Shown here piece after piece: positions 1 through 6,839 of a stretch of DNA of 22,854 nt. The position numbers and the translations under genes were made by a program. Origin of the DNA: an uncultured Pseudomonadota bacterium (GTDB lineage Bacteria; Pseudomonadota; Gammaproteobacteria; Burkholderiales; SG8-39); contig CAIVVS010000204.1 in NCBI GenBank assembly GCA_903909415.1, forward strand, positions 1 to 22,854, read 5' to 3'. The notes under the pieces were generated by a model. The model was not told the origin of the DNA. It made no database searches and was given only the letters and a program-made list of their open reading frames with translations. How positions within the stretch are numbered: position 1 is the stretch's first letter; every line of letters begins with the position of its first letter.

Positions 1-1496
1 AGCGCATCCTCCCGGCTGATCCGCTGGCGCGGGGCGATGACCGTGCCGGTACTGCGGTCGATGCGCTCGGTCGCCTGCCAGACGCAGGGCCACAGCGACA
101 CCGGCACGTTGTCGGATGCAAACGACACCGGCACCCCCGCCGCCAGCAGCGAGCCCACCGGGCAGATCTCGTCCTCGCGCGCCGCGCCGATACGGTCGCG
201 CAGCGCCGACGCCCGTCGCCAGATGTAGTTGTTGGTCAGCGTGGTCACCACCATGCCGTTGGCCGCGATGCCGTCGACCTGCCGCGCGTCCAGCGACGCC
301 GGATGGGCCACCACCCAGCGCAGGCCGTCGATCGGCGTGTCGCGTGCGACGTCCATGAAGAGGTCAGCCATGCCCCCGGACTGGATGCCGCAGGCCCGTA
401 TGCCCTCGCGCGCCAGCGCATGCAGCAGCATGCGCAGGGCATCGGCCGGCAGCCCGGCGTCGTAGTTGAAGCCGGCCCAGCCGGTCAGCGGCGCGCAGCG
501 TGCGCGCAGCCGCGTCTCGTCCGGATCCACGACCGGCTCGACAAAAATCCCTTCCAGCCGGATCGCATCCTCGCTCCAGCCGCCCCAGCCACCTCGGCGC
601 GCCCAGTTCCTGCCCTCGCGCATCACCCAGCCGGCGATGTCGGCCAGGCTGGTCCCGCCGAATCGCGGGCTGAGCAGCAACTGGCCACGCACCGTCGAGC
701 GGCCGGCTGCGGTGACGCGCCGCCAGGCGTCGATCACCTCCCCGCTCACGCCATGCCCTTCGAACACGCCGGTGGTTCCCACCGCGTTGTAGGCGCGCAT
801 CGAGGCCTCCAGCGTGCGCGCGCGGTCATCGGCGGTGAAGTGCGGCGCCACCCGGAACAACGTGAACTCCGCGACAGGCTGGAACGCATGCTCGAACAGC
901 CTGCCGGTCGGATGCCCTTGCGCGTCGGCCTCGATCACGAGCTTGGGCGACGGCGAGGACGTGCCACGGCGCACGCCGGCGAGTTCCAGCGCCGCGCTGT
1001 TGGCCACCGACACCGTGGGCAGCACGCCGGGCCAGTGGCCCCAGGCGCAGCGGATGAGCACGGGGTGCTCGCGCGTGGCCTGGTCCAGGTCGTGCCGGTC
1101 GGGCAGCCGCCCTTCCTCGAACATCGCCGGCGTCACCAGGTACTCCGGCGGCTCGCCCAGCGGCATGGTGACGATCCAGCGCCCCGGCGGCGTCGCGTGC
1201 GCGACCTGCCGCAGCCGCTCGACCAGCTCGCGTATCGACCTGCACCCGGATACCGAGGGCAGCAGCGACTTCAGCGCCTCGCGGTCGAGGTGGGCGTGCC
1301 CGTCGATCAGGCCCGGCATCACGGTGCGCCCGCCGAGTTCGACGATCCGCGTCGCCGGCCCGGCCAGCGCGCCCAGTTCCCGCGCGCTGCCGACCGCCGC
1401 GATGCGGCCGTCCTTCACCGCGATCGCCTCGGCGACCCGGCTCGCGCCGTCCAGCGTCAGTACCCGCCCGCCGCGCAGCAGCAGTTCGGCCGTCAC
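1..1496 (-). CDS. Amidohydrolase family 3 (YtcJ-like), 3' end cut by window edge
   Basis: Metal-dependent hydrolase of the amidohydrolase superfamily, expected to cut an amide or similar C-N/C-O bond in the cytoplasm; substrate unknown. About 498 codons are visible. The N-terminal strand has a beta-sandwich part followed by PGLIDGHAHLD, whose H67-x-H69 is the usual first metal site. Near the cut end the frame shows FASDNVPVS, matching the conserved Asp of the family, then the typical TG-x-VIAPRQRISREDA segment. Members are normally 530-560 residues, so only a short C-terminus is missing. The start is GTG at 1496; no other in-frame start lies between it and the upstream stop, and GGAG sits about 9 bases before it. 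It follows the Bug gene by 36 bp and is probably the last visible member of the ligAB-like operon. The frame is open throughout. Family call is firm, reaction is not. Confidence 0.85.
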   Translation of the reverse strand, partial: MTAELLLRGGRVLTLDGASRVAEAIAVKDGRIAAVGSARELGALAGPATRIVELGGRTVMPGLIDGHAHLDREALKSLLPSVSGCRSIRELVERLRQVAHATPPGRWIVTMPLGEPPEYLVTPAMFEEGRLPDRHDLDQATREHPVLIRCAWGHWPGVLPTVSVANSAALELAGVRRGTSSPSPKLVIEADAQGHPTGRLFEHAFQPVAEFTLFRVAPHFTADDRARTLEASMRAYNAVGTTGVFEGHGVSGEVIDAWRRVTAAGRSTVRGQLLLSPRFGGTSLADIAGWVMREGRNWARRGGWGGWSEDAIRLEGIFVEPVVDPDETRLRARCAPLTGWAGFNYDAGLPADALRMLLHALAREGIRACGIQSGGMADLFMDVARDTPIDGLRWVVAHPASLDARQVDGIAANGMVVTTLTNNYIWRRASALRDRIGAAREDEICPVGSLLAAGVPVSFASDNVPVSLWPCVWQATERIDRSTGTVIAPRQRISREDA

Positions 1497-1532
1497 TTCC
1501 GGCTCACTCCGACGCCATCCACGTCATCCAAT

Positions 1533-2483
1533 CTACTCAGGCGTGATGCCGGCTTCGCGCACCAGCCGCGCGAAGCGCTCCATGTCGCGCTCGAGCACCT
1601 TGCCGAACGCCGCAGCGCTGGTCGGCGTCACCTCGACGTAGCCGTCGGTGATGCGCTTGCGCACCGCCGGGTTGTCCAGTGCCTTCACGAAGGCGCCATT
1701 GAGCCGCTCGACCACCGGCGCCGGGGTGCCTGCCGGCGCGAGGATGGCGTGCCAGCCCGTCAGCACGAACCCCGGCAGGGTCTCGCCGACCACCGGCACG
1801 TCCGGCAGCGGCTGGCCGCGCTCGCCGCGGGTCAGCGCCACGGGGCGCAGCGCGCCGGAGCGAACGTGCGGCAAGGCCGTGTTGAACAGGTCGACCATGA
1901 TGTTCACGTGGCCCGCCACCACGTCGGTCAGCGCCTGCGTCCCCTTGTAGCGGACATGGGTGATGTCCGCCCCGGAGGCCGAACGCAGCCAGTCGCACGC
2001 GAACCCGGGCAGTCCGCCGCCCGAGGCACAGGTCACCGGCGCCTTCTTCGCCATCTCGATCACCTCGGCCAGCGTGCGCGGCTTGAACGAGGGGTGCGCG
2101 ACGATCAGGTAGGACTGGGAAGTGAGTTGCGCCACCGGCGCGAGTTCCTTCAGCGGGTTCACCATCGGTGCCTTGAACTGCGCCGGATTGGTCACGAGCC
2201 CGGGCGCCGCGTACAGGATGGTGTAGCCGTCCGGTGCGGCGCGCGCCACGGCCGCGTGGCCGATGTTGCCGTTGCCGCCGGCGCGGTTGTCGATCACCAC
2301 CGGTTGGCCGAGCGCGGCTTCCACCTGCGGGCTGACGGTGCGGGCGATGATGTCCGCCGGCCCCCCGGGCGAGAAAGGCACCACCAGGGTGACCGGTTTG
2401 GCGGGAAACGCCTGCGCACGCGCGCCGGCCGAGACTGCGGCAAGGGACATCACGCAAAGCAGGAGGATCGAGTGCTTGTTCAT
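1533..2483 (-). CDS. Bug family tripartite tricarboxylate transporter substrate-binding protein
   Basis: Periplasmic solute-binding protein of the Bug/TctC family (316 aa, usual size). Residues 1-24 form a signal peptide ending ARAQA. The mature part starts FPAKPVTLVVPFSPGGPADIIAR, the family's ligand-loop signature, and has APDGYT near residue 87 and RYKGTQALTDVVAGHV in the middle. The start at 2483 was chosen over longer GTG/ATG extensions because it gives a clean signal peptide and has GGAG 7-8 bases upstream. It sits 40 bp after the ligB-like gene and 36 bp before the amidohydrolase, so it is probably co-transcribed with them and may deliver the aromatic or carboxylate substrate or a product. 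No TctA/TctB membrane genes are visible. Two cysteines about 11 residues apart in the central region could form a disulfide; that is inference. Ligand unknown. Confidence 0.93.
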   Translation of the reverse strand: MNKHSILLLCVMSLAAVSAGARAQAFPAKPVTLVVPFSPGGPADIIARTVSPQVEAALGQPVVIDNRAGGNGNIGHAAVARAAPDGYTILYAAPGLVTNPAQFKAPMVNPLKELAPVAQLTSQSYLIVAHPSFKPRTLAEVIEMAKKAPVTCASGGGLPGFACDWLRSASGADITHVRYKGTQALTDVVAGHVNIMVDLFNTALPHVRSGALRPVALTRGERGQPLPDVPVVGETLPGFVLTGWHAILAPAGTPAPVVERLNGAFVKALDNPAVRKRITDGYVEVTPTSAAAFGKVLERDMERFARLVREAGITPE

Positions 2484-2523
2484 GGGCGGCTCCGATCGGT
2501 GGGTTGGGTGTGTGCCGGCGGCG

Positions 2524-3360
2524 TCACGACCACACCACGCCGCCCATGCTGCAACGGAGCGACGCGGTGGGTTCATAGCAGACGACGCGCGCCCTGGCAC
2601 CTCGCGCCGCCCCCCAGGCGACGAACCAGGCGATCAGTTCCGGCGTGCCGCCCGCGCCTGCCTCGCGCATGCGCTCCAGCGTGCACTCGGCGAATGCGCG
2701 GGGCGCGTCGCCGGCCTCTAGCAGCGACAGGAACCAGCGGTCGAAGGCCTCGTCGATCTCGAAATAGCGCGGGCCGCCCGGGTCGTGCGACAGGCCGCCG
2801 GTGGCCATCACCGCCACGCGCATGCCGGCAGGCAGCGACTCGCGCACCACCTGCGCCACGCGCTCGCCCAGGCCGAAGCAGTGCTCCGGCGTGGGCACCG
2901 GCGGCACCAGGCAGTTCATGTGCACCGGCACCAGCGGGATGTCGTAGTCCGGCGTGAGCACGGTGAGCGGCACGGAGAAGTTGTCGTCGAACAGCAGGTC
3001 GTCGCGGAACGCGACCGTCATGCCCAGCCGGTCCAGGCCGTGCACCAGCTCACGCGCCACCTCGCGGTGGCCCGCGACCCGGTAGTCGGCCACCGCCAGC
3101 CAGTCCTTGAACCAGGGCGCCGGGCCCTGCCATTGCCCGGCCGTGCCGACGCAGAAGTCGGGCATGTTGCTGAACGGCAGGTTCAGCACGTGGTCGTTGG
3201 CGAAACCGAGGATCACGTCCGGACGCGCATCGCGCAGGATCTGCCCGAGTTCCGCGTACCCCCGCTTCAGGCCCTGCTGCTGTTCTTCCGGTGCGACATG
3301 CAGCCAGCCGGTGAGACCCGGCGCATGCGACAGGGCCATGGTGCAGACGAGTTCGGCCAT
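2524..3360 (-). CDS. Class III extradiol ring-cleavage dioxygenase, catalytic (LigB-like) subunit
   Basis: Catalytic subunit of an Fe(II) extradiol dioxygenase of the protocatechuate 4,5-dioxygenase (LigB) superfamily, 278 aa. It should open a catechol-type ring beside the two hydroxyls using O2. Residues that line up with the known LigB iron ligands are H12 (ALSHAPG), H57 (GFANDHV) and E241 (GGTPEL), with H192 (GGLSH) at the position of the LigB catalytic histidine, so the active site looks complete. DDNFSVPLTVL and PLVPVHMNC are also family-typical. The start has GGAG 7-8 bases upstream and lies 10 bp after the small LigA-like gene, matching the usual alpha-beta order. The downstream Bug and amidohydrolase genes suggest a transport-plus-cleavage operon. 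The substrate could be protocatechuate, gallate or another catechol; I cannot decide from sequence. Confidence 0.92.
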   Translation of the reverse strand: MAELVCTMALSHAPGLTGWLHVAPEEQQQGLKRGYAELGQILRDARPDVILGFANDHVLNLPFSNMPDFCVGTAGQWQGPAPWFKDWLAVADYRVAGHREVARELVHGLDRLGMTVAFRDDLLFDDNFSVPLTVLTPDYDIPLVPVHMNCLVPPVPTPEHCFGLGERVAQVVRESLPAGMRVAVMATGGLSHDPGGPRYFEIDEAFDRWFLSLLEAGDAPRAFAECTLERMREAGAGGTPELIAWFVAWGAARGARARVVCYEPTASLRCSMGGVVWS

Positions 3361-3370
3361 CGTCAGCTCC

Positions 3371-3682
3371 CTACCCTGCTGCCTTCGCCGGCTCGACCAG
3401 CCCCTTGCGGTAGGCCTCGATCGCCGCGCTGCCCTGATGGTTGTTCGCCGAGCCGTGGTACAGGCGCGTGATCTGGGTCAGGAAGTACGGATGCACGCCG
3501 AGTTCGACCATGCGCTTGAGGTCGCGCGCGCGGAACGCCTCGCGCTCCGGTTCGCTCAGGCCATAGTCCGCCATCAGGCCGTCCAAGTCCTCGGCGAAGC
3601 GTTTCACCAGCGCCATGTCGCGGCGCACGTCGAACACCATCTGGTTGGCGGGCAAGGCGCGCTTGAGTGTGGTCGCGTACAT
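3371..3682 (-). CDS. LigA-like small subunit of extradiol dioxygenase
   Basis: Small helical alpha subunit of the protocatechuate 4,5-dioxygenase family, 103 aa. In LigAB this subunit covers the active site of the catalytic beta chain and supplies no metal ligand. The conserved block near residues 62-82, LGVHPYFLTQITRLYHG followed by SANNHQG, is characteristic. It is shorter than S. paucimobilis LigA (about 139 aa) but in the range of stand-alone LigA-domain proteins. The start at 3682 has AGAAGG about 9 bases upstream. It is the first gene of the minus-strand block and is divergent from the amidohydrolase-2 gene; the intervening 109 bp holds a long imperfect dyad. It should pair with the LigB-like product encoded 10 bp downstream. 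Confidence 0.9.
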   Translation of the reverse strand: MYATTLKRALPANQMVFDVRRDMALVKRFAEDLDGLMADYGLSEPEREAFRARDLKRMVELGVHPYFLTQITRLYHGSANNHQGSAAIEAYRKGLVEPAKAAG

Positions 3683-3741
3683 GGGAAAGCCTTCTGGGCG
3701 GTCGAACGGGATCGTGGCGACGGAAAGGAGCGGGACGCGCC

Positions 3742-3767
3742 CAAGTTAGTCGAGATCGATTATCTTG
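3742..3767. promoter_or_regulatory. Long imperfect dyad in the divergent ligA-like / amidohydrolase-2 promoter region
   Basis: A 26-bp dyad with outer arms CAAG/CTTG, then TA/TA, and inner arms TCGA/TCGA; 10 of 13 positions are complementary. It lies in the 109-bp gap between two divergent genes, in the most AT-rich part of that gap. This is the size and place of an operator for a dimeric regulator controlling both directions. No regulator gene is next to it. The TTG at 3765, an alternative start for the downstream gene, falls inside the dyad, which favours the ATG at 3792. Confidence 0.5.
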
Positions 3768-3791
3768 TCCAGCTTCGCCACCGCCTGCACC

Positions 3792-4646
3792 ATGCCTGCC
3801 GATACCCCATCCGTGGCACCCGCCTCACCGTCGCCGGCCGGGGATCCGCACGCGTCGGGATGGGACTGCCACACCCATGTGTTCTCCGCCGCGCAACCGG
3901 TGCGGGCCGGGCATTACCAGCCACCCGAGCGAACGCTGGCGGAGCTCGCGCGCGAGGCCGCGCCGCAGGGGATCGGCCACATCGTGCTGGTCCAGCCCAG
4001 CGTGTACGGCGCCGACAACAGCCTGCTGCTGGAAGGACTGCGCGCCGGCGCGGGACGCCATCGCGCCGTCGCGGTGGTGGATGCTTCGATCACCGAGCAT
4101 GAGCTCGACGCGCTGGCCGAGGCGGGGGTGCGTGGCGTGCGTTTCAACCTGGTTTCGCCGGTCGGCAATGACCTGGCCGCCCTGCCCGCTCTCGCCCCGC
4201 GCCTGCGCGCGCGCGGCATGCACGTCCAGTGGTACGCGGCGCCGGCGCAACTGGACCGGATCCGCGAGCTGCATGCGCGCTACCGCCTGCCCTGCGTCCT
4301 GGACCATCTGGCGGGTTTCCGCGCAGACGCAGCGCGCGATCCCGCCGCGTGGCACGCGCTCGAGGCGCTCGCCGGCATGGATGCCTGGATCAAGCTGTCG
4401 GCCTGGTACCGCCAGGACGCGGGCCCGTCCTGGACCGCGCTGGATCCACTGGTGCGAGAGTTGCACGGGCTGTTCGGGCCCCATTGCGTGTGGGGCTCGG
4501 ACTGGCCGCACACGCTGTACCTCGGCAAGGACGCGCCTGGCGCCCCGCCCGCCTATGCCGACACGATCGCCCCGTTGGCGCGGGCGCTGGGTCCCGATGA
4601 AGCCGGACGCATCCTCAGGCGCAATCCGGCGGTGCTGTACCGCTGA
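3792..4646 (+). CDS. Amidohydrolase family 2 protein, 2-pyrone-4,6-dicarboxylate hydrolase-like
   Basis: TIM-barrel hydrolase of the amidohydrolase-2 family (284 aa), closest in pattern to 2-pyrone-4,6-dicarboxylate (LigI) and 4-sulfomuconolactone hydrolases, which open a lactone ring. Visible active-site elements are DCHTHVF (H27-x-H29), VQPSVYGADN near 68-76, VRFNLVSPVG near 116-125, VLDHLAGF (H172) and WGSDWPHT (D237). In the protocatechuate 4,5-cleavage pathway such an enzyme acts after LigAB, so its divergent position beside the ligAB-like genes makes sense; this exact role is inference. ATG 3792 is chosen; it has no clear Shine-Dalgarno. TTG at 3765 would add nine residues but sits inside a dyad. 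The stop is followed by 117 bp of non-coding sequence with its own regulatory signals before the next gene. Confidence 0.85.
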   Translation: MPADTPSVAPASPSPAGDPHASGWDCHTHVFSAAQPVRAGHYQPPERTLAELAREAAPQGIGHIVLVQPSVYGADNSLLLEGLRAGAGRHRAVAVVDASITEHELDALAEAGVRGVRFNLVSPVGNDLAALPALAPRLRARGMHVQWYAAPAQLDRIRELHARYRLPCVLDHLAGFRADAARDPAAWHALEALAGMDAWIKLSAWYRQDAGPSWTALDPLVRELHGLFGPHCVWGSDWPHTLYLGKDAPGAPPAYADTIAPLARALGPDEAGRILRRNPAVLYR

Positions 4647-4673
4647 ACGCCACGGCGCGAACCGGCCGGGACC

Positions 4674-4722
4674 ATTGCCGAACGAAATGTTCGCCGCAAT
4701 CGCCGGCGGGCATGCCTACAAT
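4674..4722 (+). promoter_or_regulatory. Dyad plus -10 hexamer upstream of the Bug gene at 4764
   Basis: Inverted repeat CGAAC-5 nt-GTTCG (4679-4693), flanked by outer arms ATTGC (4674-4678) and GCAAT (4696-4700). Downstream lies TACAAT at 4717-4722, a 5/6 match to the -10 consensus, with no good -35. The dyad is centred near -42 from the expected start of transcription, which fits an activator- or repressor-controlled promoter. The regulator is not identified; no T-run follows the dyad, so a terminator is less likely. Confidence 0.4.
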
Positions 4723-4746
4723 GCCTGCGTGAGGAGGCCGCCCACC

Positions 4747-4767
4747 ATGAAAGGATGCTTGCCATGA
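4747..4767 (+). other. Possible six-codon leader ORF overlapping the Bug start
   Basis: ATG at 4747 is preceded by an ideal Shine-Dalgarno, GAGGAGG (4731-4737, nine-base gap), and reads M-K-G-C-L-P then TGA at 4765-4767. That stop overlaps the Bug start ATG (4764-4766) as ATGA. The best ribosome site in the region therefore points at this mini-ORF rather than at the Bug gene, whose own site (AAAGGA) lies within the mini-ORF. Translational coupling is a reasonable inference; it may also be chance. Confidence 0.35.
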
Positions 4768-5741
4768 CTGCATTGAAACGTCCGCTGCTCGCCGCCACTG
4801 CCGCCTTGCTGCTCGCCACGTCGCTGCAGGCTGCCGCCCAGGCCTGGCCCTCGCGCGGCATACGCGTGCTGGTGGGCGTGGCCCCCGGTGGCGTCACCGA
4901 CCTGGCGGCACGCGTGGTGTCCCCCTACCTGGGCGCGGCGCTCGGGCAGCAGATCGTGGTCGAGAACCGGCCCGGCTCGGGCGGCCTGATCGGCGTGGAG
5001 GCAGGCGCCAAGGCACCGCCCGACGGCTACACCCTGCTGATGGCGACCTCGGCCGAGATGACCGTGAACCCGGGCGTGTTCCCCAAGCTGCCCTACGACT
5101 CGCAGAAGGACTTCGCCCCCATCGGCTCGGTCTGCGTCACCGCCGTCGCGCTGGCGGTTCACAGCTCGGTGCCGGTGAACAACGTGGCCGAACTGATCGC
5201 CTTCGCCAAGGCGCGACCCGGCCGGCTCGCCTACGCGTCCGCCGGCAACGGCACGGTCAACCACCTCGCGGGCGAATGGTTCAAGGGCCTGGCCGGCGTG
5301 GACCTGATCCACGTCCCGTACAAGGGCGGCGGTCCGGCCACGCAGGACGTGGTCGCTGGCCAGGTGCCGGTCGGCGTGCTGGCCGTGTCCACGTCCACGG
5401 CGCATGCGCGCGCCGGCAAGATCAAGCTGCTGGCGGTCTCCACGCCGAAGCGGCTGTCGTTCGCGCCCGACTGGCCGACCATCGCCGAGAGCGGCTTTCC
5501 CGGCTTCGACGCGTCGATCTGGGTCGGCCTGTTCGCGCAGACGGCGGTGCCCAGGGAGGTGGTCGTGCGGACCAATGCGGAGCTGAACAAGCTGTTGCGC
5601 ATTCCCGAGGTACGCGAACGTTTCGGCGCCCAGGGCACGGAGGTGCTGGGCGGCACGCCCGAGGAACTCGCCGCGATGATCCGCAACGACATCCCGCGCT
5701 ACGGCAAGCTGGCGCGCGAGTACAACATCCGTCCGGACTGA
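4764..5741 (+). CDS. Bug family tripartite tricarboxylate transporter substrate-binding protein
   Basis: Periplasmic binding protein of the Bug/TctC family, 325 aa. Signal peptide residues 1-26 (LLAATAALLLATSLQAAAQA), then AWPSRGIRVLVGVAPGGVTDLAAR, PPDGYTLLMATS near residue 91, and VPYKGGGPATQDVVAGQVPVG, all family hallmarks. Two in-frame ATGs compete: 4755 has no usable ribosome site, while 4764 has AAAGGA nine bases upstream and is chosen. It lies 117 bp downstream of the amidohydrolase-2 gene in the same direction, with its own likely promoter, and ends 68 bp before the convergent stop of another Bug gene. Ligand unknown; the family takes carboxylates and some aromatic or neutral solutes. 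No TctA/TctB genes are present. Confidence 0.92.
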   Translation: MTALKRPLLAATAALLLATSLQAAAQAWPSRGIRVLVGVAPGGVTDLAARVVSPYLGAALGQQIVVENRPGSGGLIGVEAGAKAPPDGYTLLMATSAEMTVNPGVFPKLPYDSQKDFAPIGSVCVTAVALAVHSSVPVNNVAELIAFAKARPGRLAYASAGNGTVNHLAGEWFKGLAGVDLIHVPYKGGGPATQDVVAGQVPVGVLAVSTSTAHARAGKIKLLAVSTPKRLSFAPDWPTIAESGFPGFDASIWVGLFAQTAVPREVVVRTNAELNKLLRIPEVRERFGAQGTEVLGGTPEELAAMIRNDIPRYGKLAREYNIRPD

Positions 5742-5768
5742 GGCGCGGCGACACGGGGCAAGCACCAT

Positions 5769-5799
5769 GGCGCCCGCCTGGCGCCCGCGCCTGGCGCCC
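5769..5799. repeat. Three GGCGCCC copies in a convergent intergenic gap
   Basis: GGCGCCC occurs at 5769-5775, 5780-5786 and 5793-5799 (spacing 11 and 13 bp) in the 68-bp gap between two convergent Bug genes. GGCGCC is self-complementary, so alternative hairpins can form in either transcript, which could help end transcription in both directions. There is no T-tract, so this is not a standard intrinsic terminator. Confidence 0.4.
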
Positions 5800-5809
5800 C
5801 CGGCATCCG

Positions 5810-6802
5810 CTACTCCAACCGGATCCCCGCATCCTTCACCAGCGCGCCCAGCCGGGCATGCTCGGCGCGGACATGCGCCGCCGCCTGCTCCGGCGTATTG
5901 CCTATCGGCTCGATGCCAAGCGCGCGGAAGCGCTCGCGCACCTCCGGCTGCTGCAGGGCGGCGACCGCGGCGCGATTGACCCGGTCGATGATGGGCCGGG
6001 GCGTCGCCGAGGGCGCCAGCATGGCGTGCGCCGAGGACCCGTCGAACCCTGCCACGCCCGACTCGGCGACAGTCGGGCTGTCAGGCATGGCCGCAACGCG
6101 CCGCGGCGCCGCCACCGCAAGCAGGCGCAACTTGCCCGCGCGAACCTGCGACAACGACGGTCCCGGATCCCACATGAAGTCGATCTGCCCGGCCAGGAGG
6201 TCAGCGAGCGCCGGACCCGCGCCCTTGTACGGAACCTGCGTGGCGGACACGCCCACGGCCTTCGCAAACGCCTCCTGCGTGATGTGCAGCGCGCTGCCGT
6301 TGCCAGCCGATCCGTAGCTTGCCTTGCCCGGGTTGGCCTTGAGCCAGCCGATGAACTCGTCCAGGTTCTTGAGCACGAGCGAATTGCGCACCACCAGGAA
6401 CAGCGGGTTCAACCCGACCTGCGTGATCGGAACCAGGTCCCTGAGCGGGTCGTAGCCCATCTTCGCGTACAGGTGCGGGTTCGTGGTGAGCGTGCCGCCG
6501 GAGGTCTGCAGCAGCGTGTAGCCGTCGGGGGCGGCGCGCGCCACCGCCTCGCCGGCAATGTTGCCGTTCGCACCGCCGCGGTTCTCGACCACGACCGGCT
6601 GGCCCAGGCCCTTGGTGAGTTCGGCCGCCATGATCCGGCCGAGCGCATCCACCGCCCCGCCCGTTGCCGTGCCAAGCACCAGCTTCACCGGCTGCGTGGG
6701 CCAGGCCTGCGCCCATGCGTCCGGCGCCGCGACCATGGCCACTGTCGCGGCGAATCCGATCGAACCTGCCACTGCGAGCTTCCTGACCTGCGCTACAGAC
6801 AT
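5810..6802 (-). CDS. Bug family tripartite tricarboxylate transporter substrate-binding protein
   Basis: Third Bug/TctC-type periplasmic binding protein, 330 aa. An N-terminal signal region (about residues 1-32, ending DAWAQA) precedes WPTQPVKLVLGTATGGAVDALGR; APDGYTLLQTS and VPYKGAGPALADLLAGQIDF follow. The ligand loop reads LGTATGGAVD rather than the commoner VPFxPGGxxD, so its binding specificity may differ. The start at 6802 has AGGAGG five to six bases upstream, the best ribosome site among the binding-protein genes here. It is the last gene of the block after the SMP-30 gene (37-bp gap) and the NicX-like gene, and is probably controlled with them by the divergent IclR regulator. No membrane subunits are adjacent; the ligand is not known. 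Confidence 0.93.
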   Translation of the reverse strand: MSVAQVRKLAVAGSIGFAATVAMVAAPDAWAQAWPTQPVKLVLGTATGGAVDALGRIMAAELTKGLGQPVVVENRGGANGNIAGEAVARAAPDGYTLLQTSGGTLTTNPHLYAKMGYDPLRDLVPITQVGLNPLFLVVRNSLVLKNLDEFIGWLKANPGKASYGSAGNGSALHITQEAFAKAVGVSATQVPYKGAGPALADLLAGQIDFMWDPGPSLSQVRAGKLRLLAVAAPRRVAAMPDSPTVAESGVAGFDGSSAHAMLAPSATPRPIIDRVNRAAVAALQQPEVRERFRALGIEPIGNTPEQAAAHVRAEHARLGALVKDAGIRLE

Positions 6803-6839
6803 GTCGCCTCCTCGGCCGGCGCGAGCCGGCATGTGGCTG

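Noticed and set aside
303..2957. An 884-codon open frame on the plus strand
   Set aside because: It lies opposite the amidohydrolase, Bug and LigB-like genes, has a His/Arg/Ala-rich product with no domain, and arises from the very high third-position GC of the real genes.
3765..3791. TTG 3765 as the start of the amidohydrolase-2 gene
   Set aside because: It falls within the 26-bp dyad and has only a weak ribosome site; the ATG at 3792 is enough for the domain. It cannot be fully excluded.
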